64,000 nucleotides of DNA, taken from Lepisosteus oculatus (lineage: Eukaryota > Chordata > Actinopteri > Semionotiformes > Lepisosteidae). Both the position numbers and the translations under genes were made by a program. The first letter of the stretch is position 1; every line of letters begins with the position of its first letter. Positions 32,201-45,500 of this stretch are shown one piece after another. The stretch spans positions 12,151,275 through 12,215,274 of the forward strand of contig NC_090716.1 in assembly GCF_040954835.1 (NCBI RefSeq), read 5' to 3'. Under the pieces are notes generated by a model. That model saw only the letters and a program-made list of their open reading frames with translations, was not told the DNA's origin and did not search any database.

Positions 32201-35200
32201 GACAAAAGTGAAAGGTTCATTAGGCAAACAGACAGCCTTACTCAGTATTTACTATAGAAAAGCCTATCTGGTGATTAAATTGGCAACAGATTGGTGGAAA
32301 TAAATTAAAACAAGATTGGACGTATGATTGTCTAGACTAGATTAAAATTTTTGCATCAGTGCATGATAAGAAATAACATAGGAGACACTTATTTTCTTCA
32401 GCAAAAAAAATCTGCTTTACATTTTTAACTAATTCTTCAAACTGTATTTAAGTGAATTAAATAAAATATATTTGAATGAGAAAAATCTTTTTTGCCTAAC
32501 TACATCACCCTTGGAACATTTTTGATCGCTTTAAAAAATGCTTTTGGAGAAAACATGCTTTCAAAGCTCCCATACCTGTCAGTTTGTTGGACTCTGATGG
32601 GATTTTGGCACCAGTTCCTTGGCAATGGGAGATGTGGGAATCTGCCCACAATACCCTGGCTTCCTCCAAGAAATGACTCGATGAGCCGCTAACTTCCAAA
32701 TGTGGCTACATGGCCACCTCTCATTTGTACTCTTTCTTATGTTTTTATGTTTATAATTTAAATGGTTTCTCTGTGGTCAGGGTTGTCTGTAGTCTTAGTG
32801 AGGAAGGCCAATGCGTGTGTGGATGATTGTATACTGCACGGAAACATAAACTATTGTGTACTGTTACTTAAGCAAAAGTTTGTAGGGCTGTAACCTCTGT
32901 TTTAAATCGTATCCCTGCAATGCAACAATGAAAGGTGTGGTATTTCAGCATATTGTAAGAGATTAAAGCATGCACATCTGTTTCCCTCTGCAGCTCTCAG
33001 CCTTTCATTCAAGCCATCTAACTCCCAAGTGTTGAAGTCCACTCCACTCAGTACTGTTTGACAAACCTAAATTAGGCTAAAAGCATAGATTCTTTGAAAA
33101 CTGAAACTAGAACCCAAGCTAGTGGAAGTGATTTATAGGGTAAAAAAAGGAACATTTCGTGTCGGAATAAAGTTTTCAGTACCTTCCCTATCTTCCTAGT
33201 GTTTTTGAAGAGAAAATGCATTATCGCCCATTCAGAAAGTGTATTTTTGGTTGTTTAATTGAAAGGGAGGCGGAGAAAAACAATCTTTTCTGGGTACTCG
33301 CCAAATTATTAAAGTTCTCATTCATCAGCAGATCCTTTTTAATGACAATGTTGAGAAGGCTGCCTGTGGTTGAAAGTGCAGCTGGGAAAGAGATCAATAG
33401 GGCTTTGCTGTTACCGAGGCCAACAGCTGTTTAATGGTGATATTCTGTAATGTCATCAGCAGACCTGAACTCAGCTCAGTGCCTTGCTAATTGTACTCAA
33501 AATGAGAAAAGAGAATTCATTATCAGAGCTAAATGGGATTTTATTCTTTTTTCTAGTTTCGTTAAATGCATATCAATAAAATTTTGCTGCTGGGTTCTGC
33601 TTTGCTTGATTGGCTTTCTTTGGAATGTGGAATCTGAGGGTTTCCTCAGAAGTTTTAGTCAGGGTTTTGTGCTGAAAGCCAAACAGGCCGCACTCTCCTT
33701 GTGAAAGCATGACAAATAAACAGAATGCTTCAAAAATTAAAGAACAATTTAACTTCAAAGATCAATTTGCTCCTCTCTGTTTCAAATCTGGGAATTCAGT
33801 TTATGTAATAAAAAAAGGAAATGTTTTTTTAATCCGTTTCAGCAGCTTTAAGAGCTTATCCATTTTAAATTTACAGTATTTTACCTACAGTAACAACTTT
33901 ACATATACATGGTAATGGGCCTTGTGTTGTGTTGAAATGCTTACATTGGTATCTTGGTTTAACCTGTGATTGAAGAAGAGTTTCCTAATGGATTATTTTA
34001 ATTTATAACTGAAACCTGTGTGTCCCAGAAATAATTAGAAATGTATAAGTGACATAATGCACTTTGAGACGAATCAAAGATTTACCTTCTCACAATGTAA
34101 GTGAGATTTGTCTTTTTGGAATAAAATTACAGCATTAACTTGTTTTGCTTCATGTATCATTTCCTTAGCTGCAAACACAACAAAAGTAATCATCTCACAA
34201 TGTTATAAATATATTTGAACCCATATAGTCCTTTGAAGAAGAGCACATTTCCTCAGATGGGTTTTGAAATGCTGCTGTGCATCACTATTAAGGCTGACAG
34301 TATGTCTAATATTTTAGACTCGTTTGAAATTCTAACAATAATGGCGAGCAAATCAGCAGCATGAAATCAGCGAGTGATTTTCACTGATTTTGTTTAGTGT
34401 TGTTTTGACCATGAAGTTTTTGTTGTAGGGGTCACTAGTGCCACTAAACCTCCAGTGCACAGTAAGTCGTACGTGCAGACGGGGATTGTTTGGAATCTAG
34501 TTGTGCCTGAAATTGCCTGGAGGCTCCTGGGAATTCCTTTCTGCCCTTGGCTTTGGAATGGCTTAGGGTAAAGCATCTGGCGAGCAATCACCTTCAGGGC
34601 CCAGCCAAGTTCAACAGCATCAGGCTGGGGTCAGCGGCAGACATGTGTGGGTTTGGTGTATCAGAATAAAAGAAAATCTTGTTAAAAGGTGAGGACAGAA
34701 GACATCCAGTTCTCAAACTCCTTGTCAAGATGTACCTGGTGTAAGTTGAAAAACAAAGCTGTATTTTCAAGTAGGAAGGAAAAATAGAGACGTGTTATGT
34801 GAAAAATAGTTTAATACTGTACATGTAGAACTTTATTTAGATCTAAACATTATGCAAGATCTATGTTCTCTACGTAAACAGAAATGTAGAATTCTGTCTG
34901 TACTTAAAGAAGTCTGACATATGCTAGCAATGAATATTGAGCTATTTTGTCCTTTTTAAACTGATTCTGATTGCAATTCATCTGCAATACTTATCTGCTT
35001 TGATTAGTAAATTACATGTTCAGAATTATTAAAAAAGAAGACGTGATTTTCTTATGATGAATTATTAGGAGGTGTGAGAGTGACGTTCTCTTAAATACTT
35101 TTAAGTGAGGCTTTGTTTTATGAGGTACACAATGTTTTTTATGATTTTAGGGGGAGAACGGTTGTGTGTGTGTGGGAGGGGGTATTGACGTTTTTAAACA

Positions 35201-36450
35201 GAGAACTAATGTAGTGAGTATACCAGAATATTGTCTGGTAAAAGTTTTAGGTTTACAAGGCAGCACAAATCCTTAGACAAGAAAAAAACAGAGCACAAAC
35301 CTCAAGAAAATCACATGGAAAGTGGACTAGAATAACAATCTATACATATATGCGTGGTAGACTGCATTTTATAGGATTGAACAAATTGGAATATCAGACC
35401 CCAGTAAAACTCTAAGGAGGCAGAGGAGACTTCCTTGGGAGCATAAAATAATTTAAAGGCCAATGTAATTCTATGAGATGCATGGATGAAACCAAACACT
35501 CCTTAGACAGCGCACTCTCAGCAGTGGTGGTTGTTTTAGAGAAATGTGGGTGCACTGTATTGCTGTGATCCAGCCCACCCCATCTTCATGTGCTCCACCT
35601 GAATAACTAACGCTGAGCCATAGATCAGAGGAGGGCATTCCTCTGTGACAAGGCCCTGCAGCCGAGAGGACACAGGCCACCACTGCCCCTCATTGCCTCC
35701 CGTGTAAACACCTACTTTGAAGAGGAGTCCTACAACAACATGGGAACAGCCGAAAAAAGGCCACCCAGACACAGCACACAGAGTGCCATTAGCACTAAAT
35801 ATGTCTCAAGTTTATTTTGCTTTCAATGTGGGGTTCTGGTTTGTGCACGTAATTGCTCTTGTGTCTCTTCTTTCCACTCTAAGGCATTAATAGCTTTATA
35901 AGAATGCAGTAATTGAAGATTAAAGGTAGGTAGAGGAAAAATGGCTATGCAAAACCTATAGAGACCATAGCTATGTAGTCCCTTAATTAATGTGTTATTT
36001 AAACTTATACATGATAGTAATTTGGTTCATGAAGTCGAAGTAATTCATTTTAATTAATTTTCTTTTCTTACATTTAAATGTAATGAATATTCAGAATATT
36101 AATTTTAATATGCTATATAATAATGCCATTAATTCTGATACTTTTCTTTCTCTAGACCAATAGCTTCAACACTGTACCTCTCCACATCTCAGTCCTTTCC
36201 TTTATAACTTCATTACACTTTGGCACCCATTGTCTTCAAATGCACTTTCTTACATGATCTGTGCTAAGGTTACATGCACATCTAAACTTAAAACATGCCT
36301 CTTTTATAGATGTGGATGAGGTCTTTCTGAAAAAGTCATTGCGTTCGTTGAACCTTGTATGGCTACGGTATGTCACCTCTCACGTAGAACCAATGTCAGC
36401 TTTGGAAATAAATCAAGAAATCATTGTGAGAGCTACAAATGTTTATTTCA
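29220..36450. other. Upstream desert, part 1: no gene, candidate regulatory blocks
   Basis: Open frames here are short and lack splice or family support. Two non-repetitive, low-CpG blocks dense in transcription-factor-like words stand out (30115-30295 and 33195-33560; see findings). No RNA gene was recognised. Confidence 0.5.
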
Positions 36451-36454
36451 TGCT

Positions 36455-36578
36455 GTCACAACCGAAGAAGGCTCCACAGCCGAAACATAGTGTTTCTTTT
36501 CTACTCTTTTCAGCATGGAATAAACCTTTACTCGTTCTTTTGCAGCCTACGCATGCTGGCGACGCTACCTAGTTGGAC
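36455..36578. repeat. Copy of the foldback-type dispersed element (reverse orientation)
   Basis: 'gaagaaggctccacagccga', 'tcttttcagcatggaataaa', 'tgcagcctacgcatgctggc' match the elements at 10890-11085 and 23896-23990 in the opposite orientation. Small open frames across it are not genes. Confidence 0.75.
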
Positions 36579-36579
36579 T

Positions 36580-39500
36580 GCTGTTGTTAGAGTTATACTA
36601 CCCATTACTCTACAGATTAAATGATGTTAAGCAGAGAATGATCATACTTTCTGTGTGGTCTTGAATGCCATGCCCCCTTTCTCCACACTCTTCAGTGGAA
36701 GCAGCGTCTCCAACTGGAAAAAAAATATCAGACTTTCTTAACTCTTTATGGCCTGAATTTGTTACATGAAAAATCAAGTTATTATATATTGTAGGCCATT
36801 AGTGATATATTGTATACTCTTTGGGAGATGAACTCTGGCCAGTGTTACAGCTCAGTTCTGCGGTCTGTCTTTGTGTGCTGAAAAACTTTCCTTCCTATTC
36901 CCAGATTCAGAATTCATAGACTTTTCTACTGGTGGGACTTTCAAAGAGTTAACAGTGTGTGCATATTTATATCATTTATATTTAAATCATTTAGGGCTGC
37001 CAGTTCATGCTATGCATTGTATTGTGCACTGATCTCTATTCATCAATTGCCATTTGTTGCTTTGTGTCTGCACTAATCTATAAAGCTTGTTAAGGGAATT
37101 ATCTTAAGGAAATTACTTAGTAGGCTTTACTTTCAGCCATGAGGTTTACTGAAAGCAGTTGTGAGCTGTATCAATCAAACCTTACCTTTTCCCCTCAATG
37201 TATCTGCTTTTTTGTTAAACTGTAAGGATTGCTTAGCATTAATTCAGGCATTTTAGTATTTGATTGTGTGCCATTTTTCAAATTGTTTTGTGTAACACAG
37301 AGACATTAAGGAACTTGAATTGCATGTATGTTTTAAGATGTATTGTATACAGATTTATATTGGCTTACCAGAAGATGTAACACCTACTAAGGTTTAGTCT
37401 TACAAACCATGTTTTTTTTCTGGTGGATGAGAAGGTGCATTAGCCTTCATTTTGAAATGACACAGCTGATGGTAAGTAGTTGTCTGTACTTTTTGGGTGC
37501 TTGCCTTTGATCTTCCCCTGCCACCAGTGAAAATATCCCAGGCCAAGGCATATGGAACACCCACCAACATAACAAATGACAACAGGACATTAACAGACTG
37601 GGAGAAAGAGCAGTCTGTCCCCAGGAGCAGACAGGATCAGCAGGTGTGAAGGGAACACAGTGGCCAAATATAGCTCAGGTGGCCAAAGCCAGGGGTGGCA
37701 GGTAGCCACAGCCTCTATCTTTCTTGGGTGGTAGAAAGAGCTCCTTTCTTTTTCGTACTTTTGTGGTGGGTGGTCCAATTGTTACTCTTCCTACAAATGG
37801 CAAAAGGCGGCAGCATCTTGTTTTACATGTTGACAAATATCAACAACCAGTGAAGTCCTACTGATGCATCGTCACCACCCTGACTGCATCCATTCAGTCT
37901 AGTAACAGTGATCTGATTCACTCTCTCTTTCGTGCTCAAAGCGAACTTTCCAGAGCTGAATGTCAAAGTACCAATTACATATCCTATCACAAAAAGCTAG
38001 TTTTAGTATTCACATTGTTATATAGCAAGTACTGTACAAGTCTTTAGAACTGCTGAACACGTTGCTGTTTGCTTTGATTTGAAGGGATTTTTATTTTTTA
38101 CATTATCTTTCATTATGTACAGTAGAAGCTTTAAATTGTGTTCCTATTTTTTGGGGAGTTATTAGGATGAATCATCAAATTGCTGAGTCCAACACTACAG
38201 TTTATATACTCAAAAGCATAACGAACAAATGGTATGAACACAAATGAAGAACAATATGTCACATTATTGTTTAATTAGCATTTTCTTAGTTTAGAGTCTG
38301 TGCATTACAAGTATATGTATTGCATAACATTTACTTTTTTCCTAAATTATTAATAAAATAATTCAGTCTTTTAAAAACTAAACTTAAACAACCATTTTTA
38401 ATACTCTGTGTTCTCCAGTTTAAAACGGAGTACTACAGCTCGGTTGATTTTAAGTTGTACTTAGATTGTTTGAAATTTGTGAGATGAGTGACATTTTGCA
38501 TCCAGAATTGTATTTAAAAAATAGTATCCAAACTGCACTAAATATTCATTCAATGCATTATGAATACTACCTGGTAGTACAGGGTAGCTGTTACCTGAAG
38601 ATAAGAAATACAGTATGCCATTTTACACAACTGCTGTGTTTGAGGATGGAGCAGTTAAATAAAGCCATCAAAAGGAGACCAAGAAGACTGTAAAGATTTG
38701 AAAAGGGTGAAGTTGTATAGCTAGAGTATACTGTATGGTTGGGTGTCTTTGAGCCTTCATATGGTAACCATTTCTAAAGTTGTCTGTACCATTCATTTGG
38801 ACAGATTAATTTGTTTTGAGAACATTACAAGTGATGCAGGATTTAACAGAAAATCCAGTCAGAAGATCAACAGTAAACACATGCAATACATTTATTTTTT
38901 CTAGCTGAACGACACAAATTTACTGCAATCTAGTGATATGGAAGCAGTTGCTGATATTGAGCACGGAACCACCATTTCGAATTCTGAAACCATTGTCATC
39001 ACTCATCATCTTTCCTACCAAAACATTTGATACTCTCAGCATTGTAGTCAATAATGAGCATCTTCAGAGAGCTGCTGGGGATATGTATAACTCAATATGT
39101 CCCGACATCTTTTTCCCAGCCCAAATATGAAGCCCAAAATGCTAGCTAGCTCAAAAATGATAAAATCCTTTTATGTCTTGTGTTTTTTAAATGTCTCATT
39201 CTATTGCTTGCAAGCACCCTTTCCTTTTGCAGCAACACTTCATTGAGTGTTTTGCACTATTTTGCATTCCCTGCCAGATAGAATACTGGTCTTTTACTAC
39301 TGGACTGTCTAGCATGTTTTAGCTCTTTGCATCTCTGAATGCGTTCACTCCAGGATCAGCATTTCAAAGTTCATATGGGGTTCACAAATGGACGGAAACA
39401 ATGGGCGCACAACAGGCCTGTCTCTCTCTGCCAAGGCATGTACAGTATCACAGTGGGGGGAAATGTGTTGTTGTGGAGGGGGATTAAGAAGAAAAGTGAA

Positions 39501-42500
39501 ACCTCTTCACAGGATGGTACAGATCATACCTGTCACCATAAGTAATGATGTTTGAATTAGATGTCTGGATGCTTTCTAAACGGTCCTGTACAAAAAGTGT
39601 ATTAAGTGAAAAAAAATTTTTCTTGTATGTCTGTTTCCTGCGATTTGTTGGTGTCTCTTTCGGGATGTTGCCCTACATTGAAAGGTATCACATACCTTAA
39701 TGGGGATAAGCAAATTTCTGATAATGGACGGGTAGGTGGATATTTTTTATTTAGTGTGGAGTTGCTTCTACGCAGGTGCTTGAAAGACTCCTCTACTTCA
39801 GAAAAAAAAGTAAACAATGTTCATTATGACTGTGTTTAAGTGCCTTAATGTCTTATATAAATTCCTCTAGTTTTTGTAAGTTTTCCTCATCACAAATAGA
39901 TTAAATTAAATGTTAGAAATAGCATTTTCAGCTGTGTCACTCTCGAAAACCACATTTTGCAGTGCTGTAATCAAGGTCTTTGAGAAATCAAACACAAAAG
40001 GATCTTGCTTAAGACGGCTTTCGGTTGCTGGTTTTACAATTTCCTTTTTTATTGTGCTGGTTACTAGTTTGTAAAATTCTCCAAAATTTCTTAATTGCCG
40101 TTTCAAGCGTGGCTGTGACAAAATCAGCGGAATGCACTTGCCATTGGTAGTAAAGTGACTGCTCCCGTGTTTATAGCAAGCGCTATACAGTTACACTGTT
40201 AATTCCAGCTCCTGGGATTCCTGTAAAACACTGCTGGATTGGGTTACTTTCGCTAACGGTATGCACTTAAAATGCATCAGGCAGTAAAGAGACATGCATT
40301 CCTTATCAAATAGCTGATTCATTTACAAGAAAAGAAAAAAAAAAGAATTGAAGGTGGAAAAAATGCATATTTTTAATTTTTCATTGAGTACTAAACATTT
40401 ACTGGCTTTAACATTTCCCATGTGGGATTCAGGATGACTGAGTCGGCTGTCTGAAATTCGTAACAACTTGTAAAAACTTCCTTTAAGAACTTTTTTTTTA
40501 CAGATGCTGTTATGGATAACAGAAAAAAAAGCTGTTACAGACTAAGCATCACCTCTGTTTTGATGTATCTTTGTCCTAAAAGCTGGAATTTGTACTAAAT
40601 TAGATTTTATTCTGAAAATTAACAACTGCAAATGGTTTGTTTGGTCTTGCTTTTGTGCAGACGTTTGTTCTATGGTGTGTGTTTTAGCTTGTATTTTAAT
40701 GGTTTCTTTAGGCTTCGAAATAAGATTGTTTCATTTGCATCTCTTGAAAGCGTTCAAATTAAATAGGAATATTCGTAAAGTATCGGTCACTCTTCCACTA
40801 GAGGTCTTTGGATTGCTGCATTTTATTGTTCTTTTTGAAATGCTTCTGTGAGGACATTTGGACCCTGACATACATAAATGTTTTCAAGATGACCTCACGA
40901 GCCATTTCAAGATCACAGGTGGATTGTACCTACAGTATTTTGAAATCCTATCTTGGTCCATTTCTTTCTGTACATGAATATCCTAAAGTTCACAGACAAT
41001 AGAGTTTGGAGGTTCACGTGCTAGAAACAACACTGTTAACTTACATTATGACATGCAGACAGGGCATATAGTAGCTCCAGACACCTACTGTAAATGCCTT
41101 CTAGGAACCAGCATACAGAGTATGTCAGGGAACGAATAAATAAATACAGTATGGCTAACAATGTAGTTTTGTTCTTCTTTTGGTCTGTCTTGGACACCCT
41201 GCTCAGCACAGTATTTTTATCCAATATAACAGTAGTTTCATAGTGCCTATCTACATACATTATAACCAGTTAAATTCAGATTGACAGACTATAGAATTAA
41301 GGAAACAAAATAGTGATTCATTTCGGTGTCTGTCATCCACCCTTCTTTCCAGAGATTTGGTTAAGAAAAATCTTTTGGAATTAGTCGTTTGTTCTTTTTG
41401 GTATTCACATACCAAATGTTTGTATTTGAAAGGATTGAGACTGAGCGTGATTTCTTAATACACTATGAGAAAAAGGTCCTTGAAAATGAAATATTTACCT
41501 TTTTGGAAAATCAGCATTTTAGTCCTTTTTCTAGTTATTTTGCTTTTAGGTTTTTGTAACAGGTCACAATTATGTACTGTATACAACCAAACCAGTGGAA
41601 AAATACTATAGGATAACCCAAGAAATGAAATGTAAATTCTGAGACCTTAAAATAAGTTCTTGGCATGTAAATATGAAATAGCTAACAGAGCCTCCAACAT
41701 TATACCTTTGATTTTTTTCTGAATGTAGCAGTTTCTTATGTGAAAGTGGCTCATTATGTCTCAGTGTTGGGTACTGCATTCCTCTGTAGTTGGGGTTTTA
41801 AAGAAAGTTTTTTTTAATTCACATGTAGATGAGAATTGGTCTTTTTTTAATTGCCATTAGCAAACAGTTTGGCGTGAGTGAATAACATTATGGAGTTTGT
41901 CCCAATCAGCACCTGCAAATGCTGCCAAATCTCTCCCAAATGTCTGCAGTCAAACTCAGGTTTTTAAGAAACAGTAGTTTAAAAATTCTACTGGCACATA
42001 AAAGAAAATGAGAAAATGTACTGCATTAAAAATCATTGGCACTAGCTGATGAATTGAAAGATGAACTGTTATTTTCCCATAACAAAACTACTTAGCAAAA
42101 AAAAGGAATGATGTGCATAACTTAATTGTAGAAGGAAAGCAGATGAGATGACATTGAGGACACAGACAAGCCTCAGGAAATATTCATTATAATTCCTTTT
42201 TGTGTGGGGAAGCACAAGTAATCTATTCCTTATTTCTTACCACGGTACACCTTAGCACACATAATATGTAAATGGGTTCTCTGAATTTTTATTCACCTCA
42301 AACAAAAACAAACATTTATTTTGGAGATACAAGCCTTGTCATCTCCTGATCTTTACTTCACGGCTTCAAGACTTTACAGGCCCCTTTCTTTCTCAAACTA
42401 TGGCCATGAATGTTAATTTATTATGTTTATTTAAAAATGGAAATATTTAAGAAGTAAGTTATACTTGATGGCAGGGAAGAGGTAACTCGCTGAATCACCA

Positions 42501-45500
42501 AACCTTTGAAACATCTATGTGATTTTACAGGAGCCTTGCAGGTAAAGAAAATGCATTTAATCAGTGGAATTCTGAAATACAATTTCTGCAGTAAATTAGT
42601 TAATAACACTATGCATTCTGTCTCAAACAATTCATTCCACAATGAATTCTTCTTTTCTATTTTAAATGGAACCTACTGTATCATAACAGAAAGTAGTAGC
42701 AGTAGTTAAACCATAAAATCGTTTTTTTCTTAAATCTTGAAACCAGATAAAGAATAAAGTTGACTGCTTCACAGTAATTTCTTATAAGAGCATACTAAAC
42801 AATTCTGATGGCTTTACTGTTTACTTCCAGCCTATATCAGGTGTAGTTTTATGCCGTCCACTCTGTAATGCCAGATGTAATCCTCAGTTTCGCTCTCTAA
42901 TCGGCTCCGCTTATGCGTTGTTTCCTGGTGCAGTATTGAAAAACCACATGCTGATCCTTTCCTGCTCCCCGGATTTAGAGAACTTGAGCAAATAATCCAC
43001 GGTCCCACAATGATGTAAAACATTAAATATTGTTTTAAGTATGGAAGGCGCCGTCCTGCCTACACGGTACTTAGTGTGGGCATCATGCCAGTGCATTTAT
43101 TGGCATCAGCTTCGGAAACAGGGCATGCTCACTCGGAGGGAACAAAGCAGAGCTGGGACAATAAGGCAGAAATGATGAAAGACACAAGGAAGCTGTGATG
43201 TCCTGCCCATCTGTAGCCTTAGTGTAGGACCTTCACTAATGTCTTGGCTATTGGAATAATAACACTCTCTGCAGTGGCTCTACTTAACAGTAGAATTATC
43301 AAGTCTTTTGTCCGTGTTCTCCTTGAGCAACTGTGATGGACCAATTGCAATTGTAATTGCAAACAGCCTTTGCAGCAAGATCAGTGAAACGTTATGCATT
43401 TTATATTGATTCATAGGCTTATTGAAATTGCATCTTCTCTGTTTCTACAATAAAATGATTTAACTTAGCAAAAAAGGAATGACATGCATAATTCTAATTC
43501 TAAAGCTAATCTTAATGAGATGGGTGACATAGAGGGCACAGAAAACACTCAGGAAATATTTATTATAATGACTTGCATCATCACTGTATAGCATACAGTT
43601 GCTATACCTATCTCCTTGGCTTTAACATGCATGGAGAAAGCACAGCTACATGGCACTGTTCAGCAATCCTGCATCACTGTTAATTTATTGCGTCCCTCTT
43701 TGTTTTTCTCTGATTTCCTTTGATCCACTTATCCTGGCACAATTCTGGTGAAAGAGTCATTATTCTGTAGCAGTGTATGAGATTACATAATGAGATCTCA
43801 TTATAATCTCCAGTCCTGTTTGTTAAATGACATCAACTGCTTGATATCAAAGTATACAATGTTATGGTAATCCATTACAGAAAAACCAGTATGAGGTAAT
43901 GTCCTTGTAAACTTGCAGTCTTTGTTCTGAGTGAAACTACAGTTATCCCAAAGCTGGAGTAAACTCTACAAGCTATGGACTATCAGCCTTAGTCTTGGAA
44001 AGTGAGTTCTAAAGCATTAACAGTGGGACTCCTAAGAGGCTCATTCTCCATGTCCAATCTCATCTGTCATGCTACTTTCACACTCCCCATTAACTCTAAC
44101 AATCAAATCATTTTCCACTGCATTAGGAGTGTTACAACAGCTTGCTGATATCGACAGCTAGGTGGGAATGTAATACCTCACAGGAGGGAGTCCAGGGTTT
44201 TGATAGTGCTGTCTTCACTTAGCTAATGAAAGTAACCAATATGTTTTTACTAGATGTCCATATTTCATGAAACAAATCCTACTTGTAAGTGTTTAGAAAG
44301 CTTAAATAAACCGCATGACAAAAGAAGTGCTGCACGTTTCTATAGCTTTTTGAAAGAATGTTATTAAAATGTGGTTTCAGTATGTGCAGGAAAAAACACA
44401 GATATATTTACATAAATAAATGACTTAGCAAGGAGCTACAGTTTAACAAAAGAGTTAATGCAACCAGAGTGCATTTTTCAGCACTAGATTGCTATGTCAT
44501 GCTGTATAAACAGTGCTGTGCCATTCGTACAGTATCAGGTTTAGTATTAAACTGCAGAATTGTTCTTTCATTGCACCTAAGGGGTTTAGTACTCTGGATG
44601 ATTCCCAGCTCAGACGGAACCTGAGTGCCTGTGAATAATTGCCCCATATCCAGGTATATTTGACCAGGGTTTGTAGAGCTTGTTCATTGGCTACAGATAC
44701 GCTTCACCCCTGTCACTCAGGTTGTATTGTAATGCCTACGGTAATTCATTACTTCCACAGGAACCAGCTGTTTGTTCGCCCTGAAAGGCTGTTCAGGAAA
44801 AGGATAAACCCATTTGCAAAAGACATTTCAGGCTGGCTCATACTACACTGAAGTCTCCCCTGAATAGATGATTGTTGGGTGTCGAGTTCTGCATGTTGGC
44901 AGAATTTTCCCAGGACAGCTCAATTGCTTTACAACCTTGCTTTGGTGATACTTACTAGCACATCTTTTTTCATCCTGTGCTTTGTGGGAAAAATCAGGCT
45001 GGACCTTTAATACTATTTCAGGCTGTTGATGCTATTGTAAATGTATTGTATTTCTCTCGAGAACAGCTCTTATCCTGTTCAATTGTCATGGGAGCTCAGT
45101 GTCAGTATTCCTGATGTATTATCAAAAATAAAACAACTTCATTATAACTGGTAAGTATAATGCAGATTTCTGTAATATATCAGTACAGTCACAGACACAG
45201 GTATTTTGCACCCCAATCCACAATACATTACTATCTAGTTTATAAGTCTAATAAATAAATATTTTTATTTTTTTAAATTATACTTATTAAACACTTATTC
45301 ATTCAAATGAATATATTGGCTAAGAGGTGAAAATTTATTTCTGCAAATTCATTGCAGACTATACGCTATAGATCGATTGTTCAATACACTTAAATATTAT
45401 TGTCAGTTTTCTGTACCTACTAGATTAGTGCCTCATACACTTACAATAGAGGGCTGAAACATGTCTATTTAATAACTTTGCTCTGTATACTACATATTTT

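Noticed and set aside
35471-35772. Overlapping minus-strand frames of 70-78 codons
   Set aside because: Wording weakly recalls a reversed tRNA-SINE, not a gene, and is too decayed to annotate with confidence.
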